DNA of 64,000 bases from Heterodera schachtii. Its lineage: Eukaryota > Nematoda > Chromadorea > Rhabditida > Heteroderidae. This document shows positions 48,301 to 59,384 of the stretch, piece by piece. The notes under the pieces were generated by a model. That model searched no databases and had not been told where the DNA came from. It worked only from the letters and a program-made list of their open reading frames with translations. Where the stretch lies: assembly GCA_023374025.1 (NCBI GenBank), contig SIJG01000098.1, positions 491,425 to 555,424 of the forward strand, written 5' to 3'. The position numbers were made by a program, and so were the translations under genes. Position 1 is the stretch's first letter. The number at the start of each line of letters is the position of its first letter.

Positions 48301-48900
48301 ACTAATCTAAAAATTTACAAAAGAAAAATATTTTAAAAATAAAAATGAGTAATATATAAATTTATGAAAATAATGATAAAAAATATATGTTAAAAATTAT
48401 TTGTATATATAATTTATGAAAATAATATAAAAATAAACTCTTACTAACGAAGGCAAGCGTATTCACGGCAGCAGGTGCTGCTGCATTTGCCTTTTGATGG
48501 ATGTGGCATTAGAGTAAAAAAATAGGAATGGATAAATAAATTAATAAAATTAAATCAATTAAAAAAAAAAAGCGTTTTGTTTATACTAATTAAATTAATA
48601 AAACTAGTAAATAAATAATTTCTCATATTTCTCCAAAATATTGAATTTTATAAAGTTAAAATAAACTCAATCCTATTCACATAAAATCAGCAAATTATTT
48701 AAGTATAAACCAAAACATAAATATTAGCCATTAACACTTTCATAGTAAAAATAATAAATGCTAAAATAATTGAATAATATTAATTAGCCTAATGTTTAAA
48801 TTAGCACAACAAATTGTCAAAAATATTGAAAATTTAAACTTGAAACGATGAGAGAAAGGCCATCAAAAGGGCAATTAATTTCATTTTTTTAATTATTTAT
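48300..48900 (+). repeat. Z repeat, copy 2
   Basis: Direct, diverged copy of 15700-16200. Flanks are conserved; the island is restructured (see 48450-48493). Confidence 0.6.
48450..48493. other. Strong double-stem hairpin
   Basis: Outer stem AAGGCAA (48450-48456) with TTGCCTT (48487-48493); inner stem GCAGCAG (48468-48474) with CTGCTGC (48478-48484) and loop GTG. Fourteen perfect base pairs within 44 nt is the strongest hairpin I found in the window. Candidate structured RNA or cruciform. Whether it is transcribed cannot be told from sequence. Confidence 0.5.
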
Positions 48901-49190
48901 CCATGAAAAAAAGTTTGAATTTAAAATAATAAATGATAAAAATAATCCATTTAAATTTGGTTATAAATTAGATAACCAAATTTTGTTAATATTGTGGAAA
49001 AGAATATTTACTTTTGAGGTTTGGCTTGGCCAATTTTGAAATTTAAAAGAATTTTCTGTCTCTCTTCTCAACAACCAAAATTTATTTTTCCAAAATCTTG
49101 AATTTGTCGAAGCAATAGCACCTTGGGCGCCTAATTTTAAATTTTTGCATGGTCATATATTGAATTTTTTTACATCAATAATTAATAAAA
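48900..49190. other. AT-rich DNA
   Basis: Contains GCTTGGCCAATTTTGAAAT and GCAATAGCACCTTGGGCGCC, unlike the repeats. No open frame of note. Confidence 0.4.
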
Positions 49191-49194
49191 TGAG

Positions 49195-50540
49195 AGATAT
49201 TATTAGTTTATTTTAATTATTTATATTTAGCAGAGGGGGCGATTTAATAAATTAATTATTTCAATTAAATACAAAAAAGATATTATCAAATAAAAAATAA
49301 AATTAATAAAAAACAACATCTTTTATTACATCATTTCTTATGTTTGTTAAAAAGTATTTTGTCGTATAAAATTTTAGTGAAAAACTATTTTATATTTTGA
49401 TAAAAATGATGACTAATTAAATATGCTCCCGAAATTACAATGTTTTAGCGATGCTCGAATAAACTCAAACTCCCAGTCAAATAAAAATAAAAATTTATTA
49501 AATGAATTAGGCTAATGAAATATAATTGGAAAATTGTCAGATAATTTAAAATTAATTATAGAATGAAATAATTTAAATGTATATAAATGCATAAATTAAT
49601 TTATAAGAGAAGGATTTTACTGTAGAAAAAAGTTAAAAATTAAATTTTTTTTCTATTGAAATTTCCCAAAAACAGACAGCAGAATATCAGCCGGTAAAAT
49701 GCAAAAAAGTTGGGAGAATTACGAGTAATTATATAAATGGCATAATAAAATACTAATTGGTCTTCATATATAAATAAGAATAATTTAAATCTTATAGAAA
49801 TAAAGTTAATTAAATTTTGTAACATAACAAAAAAATAATAAAGTTCAAGCCAACCAGGAAAATATTAATTTATTACAAAAGAAAATATATTAAAAAACAA
49901 CCAATAATAAAATTAAATTAAAAAGAATGAAATTGGAAATTTTATTTATTTATTTATTTATGAAAGTAAATTTAAAAAACATGACAAACTTAAAACAAGA
50001 GAATAAATATATATCTCTATTTAAATGATAAAACAAAAATTCTTAATTTTAGTGAATTTTAAAGAAACAATTATTTTATTATATTTTAGATATTCATATA
50101 ATGTCAGTTTATAATTAATTAAATTTTAAAAATTCAAAAATTGTAATATAAAACTAAATAAATATTAAATATCAATTAAATTCAATACCCATAATCCATA
50201 AATTAGAAATAATTTTAATTTAAAAATAATAACAAGACATTTAAAGAAATACATAATAAAATGTAAATGGAAACTAATTAAATTAATCATAAATATCTCT
50301 TATTTATTAATCATTGATTTAAAAATATTAAATAAATGACCAAGCAAAATTTAAAATTAAATTAAAAGTTTTCCTGGTCACGCTCCGAACGATGCAATGC
50401 TTCGACGACTTTCAAGATTTTGGAAAAATAAATAGAATATAAATATCCTCAATTTAATTATTATTAATATTATTGAACTTAAAATATAGAAAAAATATTC
50501 AAATACATTTTTTTATTCTATAATTAAATTAATCTTTAAA
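49195..50540 (+). repeat. Y repeat, copy
   Basis: Begins TATTTAGCAGAGGGGGCG and ends with GATTTTGGAAAAATAAATAG and TTCTATAATTAAATTAATCT. It lacks the 21925 transposon and so supplies its empty site. From about 49400 it is nearly identical to 51425-52400. The 61-codon minus frame at 49640 is repeat sequence. Confidence 0.88.
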
Positions 50541-50639
50541 ATTGGTAATTAATTATTTAAATTATAAAATTCACAAATAAATAAAAACTTTTTTATTTAA
50601 AATAAAAAAACAAATAAATTACTAAAAATAAGGTAAAAA

Positions 50640-50750
50640 AAAAATTAATCCGTTTTTAAGTATGTAAGAAAATTTTTGAAAAAAACTCGGTCTTAAGGGC
50701 TCGAGAAAGGTTTTGGGTTTTTTGGGTCTCGGTCAGTGGGAATCATTTTG
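50640..50750 (+). repeat. S repeat, diverged
   Basis: AAAACTCGGTCTTAAGGGCTC and GGTTTTTTGGGTCTCGG resemble 10232-10310 and 58460-58590. Confidence 0.5.
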
Positions 50751-50834
50751 TTTTTGTTTTCGGTATTTGCCAATTTTTCAGGAATTAATTCAAAAATCAG
50801 AAATTTTTTACAAATTAATTCTCTAATTTTATGC

Positions 50835-50995
50835 AAACAAATACTTTAATATAAGGAATATAAGTTTTAAAAACAAGCGGATTTTTATAAAAAGGTTCAA
50901 ATGTATTATGTAAATCATACGAAATTTAGAAGGCTGATAGTCATTATATTAAAGTATTTGTCTGCAAAATTTCAAATCATTATGACAACTACGTC
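50835..50995. repeat. Foldback element, degraded copy
   Basis: AATACTTTAATATAAGG, AAAACAAGCGGATTTTTATA and CAAATCATTATGACAACTAC match 2480-2640. The left arm is mostly lost. Confidence 0.7.
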
Positions 50996-51019
50996 AGGAC
51001 TTATCAACTAATAAGATAA

Positions 51020-51424
51020 AAAATTAATCATAATTCAACAAGTCAAAATGTACCACGAGTAAAAGTTTAAGCTAAAGAAAACAAAAAATTAATTATTTAT
51101 TCGGTTAAATGGAAATAATATTTAAGAAAATTAATCTTTAAAATTGTTAATTAATTATTTTAATTTTATTTTAATTATATAAAAAAAATAAATAAAAACT
51201 TTTTTTATTTTAATTAAAAAAGAAAAAATACTAATTTGGTATTTATAATATATAATTTATTAAATTTTTGATAAAGTAAACTCTTACTAATAAAAGTTAG
51301 CTCGACTATGAATTTTAAGGATGAGCTAATGCCGAGGGACTAAAAATAAGGTAAAAAAATAAATTAATAAAATGAAATAAAAAACAAAAGCAGATTATTA
51401 TGAAAATAAATTATTCGACCTACT
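51020..51424 (+). repeat. Direct counterpart of inverted 34990-35300
   Basis: Includes the TTAGCTC (51297-51303) / GAGCTAA (51323-51329) hairpin and GCCGAGGGACTAAAAATAAG. Non-coding. Confidence 0.75.
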
Positions 51425-52405
51425 AATTGAGTAAAAATGATGACTAAATAAATATGCTCCCGAAATTACAATGTTTACCGATGCTCGCATAAACTCAAAC
51501 TCCCCGTCAAATATAAATAAAATATATTAATTAAACCCAAATGAATTAGGCTAATGAAAAAATAATTGGAAAATTGTCAAATAATTTAAAATTAATTATA
51601 GAATGAAATAATTTAAATGTATATAAATGCATAAATTAATTTATAAGAGAAGGATTTTACTGTAGAAAAAAGTTAAAAATTAAATTTTTTTTCTATTGAA
51701 ATTTCCCAAAAACAGACAGCAGAATATCAGCCGGTAAAATGCAAAAAAGTTGGAGAGAATTACAAGTAATTATATAAATGGCATAATAAAACACTAATTG
51801 GTCTTCATATATAATATAGAAATAAAGTTAATTAAATTTTGTAACATAACAGAAAAATAATAAAGTTCAAGCCAACCAGGAAAATATTAATTTATTATAA
51901 AAGAAAATATATTCAAAAAAAAACAATCAATAATAAAATTAAATTAAAAAGAATGAAATTGGAAATTTTATTTATTTAATTATTTATGAAAGTAAATTTA
52001 AAAAACATGACAAACTTAAAACAAGAGAATAAATATATATATCTTTATTTAAATGATAAAACAAAAATTCTTAATTTTAGTTTGTAATATAAAAATAAAT
52101 AAATATTAAATATCAATTAAATTCAACACCCATAACCCATAAATTAGAAATAATTTTAATTTAAAAATAATAACAAAACATTTAAAGAAATACATAATAA
52201 AATGTAAATGGAAACTAATTAAATTAATCAAAAATATCTCTTATTTATTAATCATTGATTTAAAAATATTAAATAAATGACCAAGCAAAATTAAAATTAA
52301 ATTTAAAATTTTTCTGGTCACGCTCCGAACGATGCAATGCTTTGACGAAATTGCAAGATTTTGGAAAAATAAATAGAATATAAATATTCTCAATTTAATT
52401 ATATT
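51425..52405 (+). repeat. Y repeat, recent second copy
   Basis: Nearly identical to 49400-50480 for most of its length, 2 kb downstream in the same orientation, with a deletion in the 52080 region. It joins directly to a truncated R1 at about 52412. Confidence 0.88.
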
Positions 52406-52411
52406 AATATT

Positions 52412-53215
52412 ACTTCAGCAAAAGGCCCTCCACACAAAAGGGTGTACACCTTTTCAGTCGTAATTTTTCCGTTTAAGGGAAACGGAAAAATTGGAATTTG
52501 CGATGTGATTAATCCAAAGGGAGGAAAAGCGAGAATTGTACTGATGCTTTTCCCCTCTCTCGAGCTTCTTTTCGGGTCTCTCCCTCTTAGCATTCACTGT
52601 AAAATTAATTTGAAATTTTCCATTAATTAATTTGAAATTGACACCCTGGGGATTTATTTGAATAGTATTATTAGATAGCAATTTTCTTTAGGACATCTGC
52701 AAATAAATTTCAAAATATTATTTGGGCGGGTCATTTTGAATTCATTTTAATTGACTTTTGTGCTCTGTCCGTTAATTGTCCCTCTCCCATTGCTCCGTCG
52801 TCCCACCAATTTATTCATTTTCATTTAAAAATTTCCTCCCAAATTGTCCGAATAATTTTCCAATTGAAAAAATTTATTATTTGTCATCATTTAATTTATT
52901 TCTTATGTACTCGGATTCATTATAAAAAATTATATCCGCCAAAAAATCAACTAAAAAAGTCATAAAAAATGGAAAGAAATCATTAAAAAGTTAGCCAAAG
53001 GTAAAAGAATTCCCAGCCTTAATTATCATCATTGATCAAGAACAAACCAAAAATTTCTATGAAAAAAGCATTAAAAATATGACATTTTGAGCATTTCTAA
53101 AAAATAATTATATAAATATTTGAATCAATTAAAGTCGCTTACGCTAATTTTGCGGTAATCCGTCATAGAAGGTTCTAAAAAATAAAAGAAATAAGCAAAA
53201 TCAAAAATTATAGAT
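52412..53215 (+). repeat. R1 repeat, 5'-truncated copy
   Basis: Starts inside the GC-rich core at CTTCAGCAAAAGGCCC and runs to the AATTTTGCGGTAATCCGTC island and AAGCAAAATCAAAA. It has an internal deletion after 52610 relative to copy 1. The several short frames here are the repeat's two-way open core. Confidence 0.88.
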
Positions 53216-53760
53216 TGAAAAATTTCTATAAATAATAATTTGAAAAAATAATTAGACCAAAACTGCGTAAGTGATTAAAACTAAATAGAACTTTAATGAA
53301 ATAATAAACAAAATACACCTTAATATAACCCTCGGCGGGTTAATTTATGTTTTTTAAATCACCACCATCTCATATAGCACAGGGACTACCATATTATAAA
53401 ACTTCTTTATCAATAAAAAAAACAAGAAACAAAATACCAATATTACATATAAACTATAAAAATAATAACAATAAATCTGAATATTTTAATAAAAGTTGAA
53501 TAATTTTTAAAATTATAACAGCAAAAAATGAAAACATCAAAAATACATAATAAAAATAATAAGAAATGCAATAAGTAAAAATAAATAAACTAATTTTCTT
53601 AAACTATAATCTGTTGTTGTATATGTTCGTGTTTTTAATGAGTAATTAGCGTTTCGGGGAGGAACCCTAATTTAAAGTCTTTTAAATTTGTTAAAACAAT
53701 AGACATAGATTTTTCAACATATAATTCAATTCTACTTATATTTTTGAACCATTTTTCCTT
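53216..53760. other. AT-rich DNA related to 12510-13050
   Basis: Shares GAATATTTTAATAAAAGTTG and GGAGGAACCCTAATTT with 12830 and 13025. The island at 53365-53400 (CATCTCATATAGCACAGGG) differs from that at 58745 in the same context. Confidence 0.5.
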
Positions 53761-53766
53761 TTTTAG

Positions 53767-54006
53767 GTGAGCCACAAAAACGTAAAAGATTTTTGAACTT
53801 CGCAAAAGGGAGCATGTTTTTGACAGCCTTTTTTTTGCTTTTATTCTTCAGTTTTTTATATATTCATTTTTTGACAATGCAAATTAATTTAGGCAAGAGT
53901 AAAACTGATTATGGCAGTTTAAAAAATTTGGCCCGAAGGGTAAAAAACAATTCATCAAGTGCCACTACCGAAAATCTTTTGTGGATACAAGGGCCTGAAG
54001 AAATGG
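53767..54006 (+). CDS. Probable single exon of an unrecognised type II or signal-anchored membrane protein
   Basis: A T-rich tract and CCTTTTTTAG (acceptor at 53765-53766) precede an open frame of about 80 codons. It begins EPQKRKRFLNFAKGS, then a hydrophobic segment of about 20 residues (MFLTAFFLLLFFSFLYIHFL, first ATG at 53814). A polar stretch with K, S and N follows, including SSSATTENLLWIQGPEE. The frame reaches ATG-GTTAGC at 54004-54011, a possible donor, and stops at 54021. Basic N-terminus, one membrane segment and polar C-terminal stalk suit a type II membrane protein. If translation starts at the internal ATG, the same segment would be a signal peptide. Base composition is richer than the surroundings. 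No further exon was found. It could be trans-spliced at the acceptor if the organism is a nematode. Confidence 0.45.
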
Positions 54007-54023
54007 TTAGCTTATCAATTTAA

Positions 54024-54770
54024 AAATTCATTATTTTCTAAAATTAAATATTATAGAAATTTGTTACAGTTATTTTGTTTTGGTTTTATATTATTTTAAT
54101 TAATTTTTTGGGGCAAAATTTCATAATCAAACTTGATTTTTCTTTAAAAAAAATTCTTAAAAAGAATTTTATTAAAATTTATTACGCTTTTAAATTAGAC
54201 GTTTACTTTTTTTTACACATTTAAAAATATTTTTATTTTTTTTAAATCCTTAATATGCCCAAACTTCTGGCCCGCGCACATCACTAGGACCCGCAAATAA
54301 ATAAACATAAATAATATTTTGAAAATAAATACTTGTAAATCACACATATTCTTGGTTTATATAATTACCTTATTTAATTAATGTTAATCGATGTTGCTCA
54401 TAAACTAAATATATTATGTTAAAATTATTTCGCGAAAAGAATGAATTTGAATGTAAAAAAGTTAATTAAAATAAAATTAATACACTACAAAGTCTCAAAC
54501 GGATGAGCAAAAAAAAATGAAATAATAAAAAAATATTTATTATTTTGTTTAAAATAATTAATTTATGACAAATGGAAAATGAAAAAAACATATTAAAAAA
54601 TAATTATTCAGAACAATAAAACATTTATTTTTAAATTAACCAATTCGAAAAAAATATTCAAGAAAATCTAATGATCATTTATTGGGCGAAGGCTTATCAA
54701 AAAAGGAATTGGCGGGGCAATTAAAATTTAATTAGATCTTAATGAATAGAAAAACCCAATTGAATTAACC
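54024..54770. other. AT-rich DNA downstream of the exon
   Basis: A GC-richer patch at 54255-54296 (CTTCTGGCCCGCGCACATC) and another at 54680-54722 (GGAATTGGCGGGGC). No frame joins convincingly to the exon at 53767. Confidence 0.4.
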
Positions 54771-54779
54771 GATAAAAAT

Positions 54780-55085
54780 TATCAAAAGAAAAATATTAGT
54801 TTCAAAATAAATTATTTAAGCAAAATGAAAAAGTCGGACGGAATAAGAAAATTAAATAAATATATGCTAAAATTAAAATAAAATTAACAAAATTACAGAG
54901 CCAAAAATAACGGAAAATAAAAACAATAACTAATTCCAAATATTTTTAAAATAATTATCTAAATAATCTCTGGTTTTAGTTCAAATCAATAATTTTGAAA
55001 AAAAAATTACAAAGAAGCAGGCAAGAAGACGCTCTACATGAGACAGCAAGAAAACATGAGTTTAAAGATTAATTTAAAAAAGTGA
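54780..55085 (+). repeat. V repeat, third unit, with island
   Basis: Matches 43690-44290: AAAAAGTCGGACGG, ATGCTAAAATTAAAAT, CTCTGGTTTTAG, then island GCAGGCAAGAAGACGCTC and ACATGAGTTTAAAGATTAAT (about 55053-55072). Confidence 0.65.
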
Positions 55086-55378
55086 TATCCAATTATAAAA
55101 ATAATTAACAAAACTTTAATATTTATTTTAATGAATGTGGAAATATTTTTAAATATCGATAAAAATGTAAAAAACGGGCTAAAACAATTTCCAGGAGAAT
55201 GAATTCTTAAATAATTTCAAATTCACTACAAAAGAAATTTAGAAAAATACAGTAAAAAAAAACCATAAGATAAATGCAAGAAAACAAAGAAAATGTGCTT
55301 GCTTGGTCATTTTATAAAATCCGCTAATTGGGGCAAATTCAAGAATTATGAATGTTAACATTTTAATTTTTTTTTTTT

Positions 55379-55505
55379 TTTTGAGAAAATATTCGTGTAT
55401 CTTAAGGAAATCGTGCATTTTACAGTAGAAATGATCAATGTCTAAGCGGGCATAAGTCGATGACTCACCCTTCAAAGGGTAATTTGTTAGAAAAATTTGT
55501 TCTCT
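55379..55505 (-). pseudogene. Unrecognised coding-like fragment beside the mariner
   Basis: On the minus strand, from just outside the mariner terminus, a frame is open for about 42 codons before a poly-A-derived K run. It includes NYPLKGESSTYARLDIDHF and CKMHDFLKIHEYF. The frame stays open beyond the K run to a stop at 55239, but that part is F/L-rich and doubtful. It has no ATG start. The adjacent transposon may have landed in or near an exon. Family not recognised. Confidence 0.3.
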
Positions 55506-55508
55506 TTA

Positions 55509-56353
55509 CAGGGTGCGGCATAAGTTCTGCAACCTGCCGTTCCATGGAAAATTCCTGTTTAAAATAAAAAGAAAATCATATAACTTGGCAATTTTATTTA
55601 ATATGATCTTTGTTATTAGAAAATTATATCAAAAGTCCAAAGTAACCATTATGGGCTGAGATACATGCGTCCAAACGCTTCCGAATATTAACCCAAATGT
55701 CCGTACCTCTTTTTTCGGCAATTTCGTCTCAGGTCTAAGAAAATTTTTACCATCAAGCGCCATTGTAACAGCCTAAATCACTGTTAATTGTTCCGACAGA
55801 AGGGGTACACTATAAAAAAACACTAAAAGGAGCCATTTCCACCAGTCCGTGATGTTTGGGGCGGCATTTGTGCCATCGGCAAAACTCAACTGGTGATAAT
55901 CAAAAAAACATCAAGATAAACTCGGCAGTCGATCAGAACACCTTCCTAAGGGACTCCTTGGGCATAAGGGCACATTAGAAAAAACAATTCGTCCTTCAAC
56001 AGGATTGGACACCGGCGCACGGGCCAAAAACATCAATTCAGCTTAGTGAAAATCTGTTTCATGGATTTTGGGGCCTAGACATTTGGCCCTCAAATTTGCC
56101 GAATTTGAATCCACTTGACATTTCCACTTGGTCATTTATGGACCAGAATCTGAACAAGCGATTCGCATCAAATTAGGCGCTAAAAGAGGCTTTTCATCGT
56201 GCCTGGGGAAATTGCCGAAAAAAGAGGTGCGGACATTTTGGTGAATTTTCGGAAGCGTTTGGACGCATGTATCTCAGCCAATCATGGCTACTTTGGACTT
56301 TTGATGTAATTTTCTAATAACTAAGATCCTATTAAATAAAATTGCCAAGTTAA
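55509..56353. mobile_element. Compound maT/mariner (DD37D) remnant with inverted arms
   Basis: The left terminus CAGGGTGCGGCATAAGTTCT follows a TA. The right part (plus strand, to 56309) is a frame-broken transposase C-terminal half. It holds VWGGICA (about 55855), FVLQQDWTPAH with catalytic D at 56003-56005, and WPSNLPNLNPLD with the third acidic D at 56117-56119. That is 37 residues apart, the DD37D spacing of maT elements. It ends near NFRKRLDACIS. The left arm 55581-55726 is the inverted copy of 56208-56353 (about ten mismatches in 146 bp) and itself encodes the same C-terminus on the minus strand. Two oppositely oriented remnants, or one element with a duplicated 3' end, are both possible. 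There are stops and frameshifts; it is inactive. Confidence 0.88.
55859..56309 (+). pseudogene. Broken DD37D mariner (maT) transposase, C-terminal half
   Basis: Three frames must be joined. The first gives WGGICAIGKTQLV. The second runs from about 55912 to 56207 with KINSAVDQNTFLRDSLG, a TAG, then the QQD and NPLD motifs and a second TAG. The third, 56208-56309, has EIAEKRGADILVNFRKR and stops at TAA. The DNA-binding N-terminal half and first catalytic aspartate region are absent. The DDE/D catalytic family is clear from motif order; inactivation is plain. Confidence 0.85.
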
Positions 56354-56359
56354 AATATT

Positions 56360-57345
56360 TTTTCCAAATTTCTAGGATTTTTCGACTGTTTACAGGAATG
56401 GAAAGTAATTATAAACATATGACCATTATTGTACAAATTTTAAAAGATTTTCAATAGGTTAATTTACAAAAATCGGAAAATATTTTGTAAAATAAAATAA
56501 AATAATATTAATTATTTATTTAAAATCAGCCTGTGTAGAATAATGTAAAAGCGTTCATTAGAATTTTTTTGGAAGGAAAAATATGTCTAATTTTGTAAAT
56601 TTATCAAAATAATGAAAAAGTAAATAAAATTAATTATAAAAAAAAAGAAAGAATATTTTAACTAATGGCTTTATTATTATAGAAAAATGAATATAAAAGA
56701 AAGCAAATTTTATTCATTGCATAAAGTTATTAAAAGTTTTAAAATATCGAATTTCGCCACTCTTTCGCCTAGCCAAAGATTTATTTGGAAAATATTCTCC
56801 CAAAATTTGTCCAATTGATTATGGCCAACTTCTTTTTTTCTTTCTTAATAAGAAGAAGAGGGCCAATTAATTAATTTTTTTTCAATAAACTTGCAGATTT
56901 TTTAGACGGTAAAATGATAAAAGAATCATAAAAATTATATATTCAAATATTATTTTAAATTATCAAAAATGAAATACAATAATAATGGAGGAAACTTTTT
57001 AAAAATTATACAACAAAAATGAATAAATAAATCATGGCATTAAATTTTATAATAATATCAAATTATAGAGATCTAACTATTTATACATTTATATGGTGAA
57101 TAATTCAAAGGAAATAATAATAAAAACATAAAAAATGCAAAAAAAGTGAGACAGAAAATAAAGTTTTAAGGATAATTTTTATTAAATAAATAAAAATGAT
57201 AACTTTCAACCATTCCAAGAGAAACAAATTAAATTGAAAAAAAAAACTTAAAAATTAATGAAAATTTAAATCAACGCAAATAATCCATAAATAAAAAACA
57301 ATTTTAGCTTTATATAATAAATTAGAAAATATAATTAACAATTAA
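56360..57345. other. AT-rich intergenic DNA
   Basis: 56650-56765 is a diverged copy of 47598-47735. The remainder shows no gene, element ends or strong hairpin. Confidence 0.5.
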
Positions 57346-57349
57346 AAAA

Positions 57350-58320
57350 CTCATAAAATGACGACCATGGCGGCGACCATGGAGGAAAGAGTAGTCAAGA
57401 GTATAATGTAATCGGCACTAAATATAATAATATTTTCATAAAAATGTATAAATATAATTAATGAAAGAAATTTATTTAATTTATTCTGTTTTTTTTGAAG
57501 CGAATTAATACAAACAATTAATTAAATAATTTATTGAACTTAATATATGATATAATTTAGATAAATTTTATATAAAATAAAATGTTGGAAAAATTAACAT
57601 TCAAAACAAAATTAACTTCTTTTATAAATTATGATCCATCAAAATTTTTTGTAAATTAATGAAAAATGAATTAACGAATTGAGAGAGAAAATAATTTATA
57701 TTTTTGAGTAGGGTTAGTCATGGCCGTTTAACCGAACCGAAACCCGGGTTTTTTTTGCCAAAAAGTTAAATCGAAAACCGGGGGTATCGGTTATAGGTTT
57801 TTTTTTAGTTTTAAAAATACACCCCTAAAGATGGCATCTCGAAGGGAATTTTATTAACGATTTTTTCAAAGATATATTATATTTTGCAAAAGTTCTTTAA
57901 AATAAGATCATGGACAAGACCTGTTAACAATTTGAACTCGAATTTTCAAAATTTCCCGGCGGCGCCTATCGGAATCGCTGGACGCTATTCTTTATTTTAC
58001 GTCACATATTTTTCAATTTTTTGGTGAGAAAAAATTGGTTAAGAATTTAATGGAAAATATTTTCATTACCCATCTAACCAAAAACCGGGGGTATTGGTTA
58101 ATAACCTTTCGTGGCCTACCCTATTTATAATAAAATGAAACATTAATAACGACTAGTAAATATTAATATTGATAAAATCGGTAAATGTATTAATTAAAGG
58201 CACCATCATCATTGCTTCTTATGCTTCATCGTCTAGAAATGATGAAATAGACGAAACAAAAATACCTAAATTGCCCATTATAAAAATAACATACCTATAA
58301 TAATATCTGAAAATAAATGT
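57350..58320 (+). repeat. Diverged copy of 4670-5100, with added element
   Basis: GACCATGGCGGCGACCATGG island (57363), then AAAGAAATTTATTT and GAATTAATACAAACAATTAA as at 4700-4830. 58140-58205 matches 2820-2890 (TAAATATTAATATT ... ATTAATTAA). The hairpin CGTCTA (58230-58235) / TAGACG (58248-58253) lies in the following island. Confidence 0.6.
57716..58120. mobile_element. Possible TIR element (TAGGGT...), TSD not found
   Basis: Left end TAGGGTTAGTCATGGCCG; right end inverted TAGGGTAGGCCACG. Inside are GGGGGTATCGGTTA / GGGGGTATTGGTTA direct repeats and ACACCCCTAAAGATGG, a phrase like that in the hAT-like elements. No target duplication is visible. A shorter version of the left half stands at 5003-5090. 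Confidence 0.4.
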
Positions 58321-58590
58321 TTGTGTTTTCGTGTTTTGTATTAATGGCCCGTGGAAGAGCCCTAATTTCAAATCTTTTTAAATTGTTCGGATAATCTTCA
58401 AAAATTAATTTTAAATATATAAATTTTTATCCATTTTTAAGTGTACAAGAAAATCTTTTGAAAAGTATCGGTCTCGAGTCTCTCTCGGCTCGAAAAAAGT
58501 CTCGAGTTTTTTGGGCCTTGGTAATGGTGTTGAGTCTCGGGATTCGATTCTTTTTCTCTAGTTTCGGGATTCGGTCTCGACCATCACTAA
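58320..58590 (+). repeat. S repeat, longest copy
   Basis: CCCGTGGAAGAGCCCTAATT then GTCTCGAGTCTCTCTCGGCT, ending ATTCGGTCTCGACCATCAC. This copy shows the fullest TCTCG-rich end. Confidence 0.65.
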
Positions 58591-58599
58591 TTTTGACCC

Positions 58600-59018
58600 T
58601 TTTTGTATTTTTGTTTCAAATAAAATAAATTCTTAAGTCATTAAAAAATTAAAGTAAAAAGGAAATACAAATTTGATGAAGATTGTTCGATATTTATAAA
58701 ATTGTACAAAATAATTATTAAATAATTTATTATATATATAAATGAGAGCACATGGGACAATTATCGCATCATCTTATGAAACTTTTTTACCAAATATAAA
58801 CTAAATTACAATAAACAGAATATTTTAATAAAAGTTGAATAATTTTTAAAATTACTGATATGAAGAAAATAAGCGTATTCAAATGTAATTTATAATTTTA
58901 AATAATAGATTAATTTTGGAAAAAAATGTTAATTAATATTAATAGAAAATAATTTTTTAAATCAACAAATTATTGAGATAAAGAAAAATTAAATATCATT
59001 CAAATAAAATGTTTATAC
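58600..59018. other. AT-rich DNA with an island
   Basis: Related to 53370-53520 (ATATAAACTAAA, GAATATTTTAATAAAAGTTG). The island at 58743-58780 is GAGCACATGGGACAATTATCGC, different from its homologue. No gene. Confidence 0.45.
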
Positions 59019-59019
59019 T

Positions 59020-59370
59020 TTATTTTGAATTTATTTTAATTGACTTTTGTGCTGTTCGTTAATTGCCCTTCTCCCATTGCTCCGTCGCCCCGCCAACTTT
59101 TTCGTTTTCATTTAAAAATTTCCTCCCAAATTGTCCGAATAATTTTGCAATTGCAAAAATAATTATTTAACATCATTTAATTTATTTCTCATGTACTCGG
59201 ATTCATTATAAACAAAATAATATCCGCCAAAAAATCAAAATAAAAAAGTCATAAAAAATGGAAAGAAGTCATTAAAAAATGAGCCAAAAGTAAAAGAATT
59301 CCCAGCCTTAATTATTATTCATCAAAAACAAAAAAGAATTATATGAAAAAAATTGAAAAATTATGAAATT
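59020..59370 (+). repeat. R1 repeat, fragment before the gene piece
   Basis: Carries the CTCCGTCGCCCCGCC patch, ACTCGGATTCATTATAAAC and AGAATTCCCAGCC, then breaks off after AAAAATTATGAAATTATATA. R1 resumes at 59830 with AGTAATCCGTCATAG. Confidence 0.88.
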
Positions 59371-59384
59371 ATATAAGATTTCTT

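Noticed and set aside
56060..56072. CTGTTTCA, the core of the C. elegans piRNA (Ruby) motif
   Set aside because: Single occurrence inside the mariner transposase coding remnant, not associated with the islands; chance.
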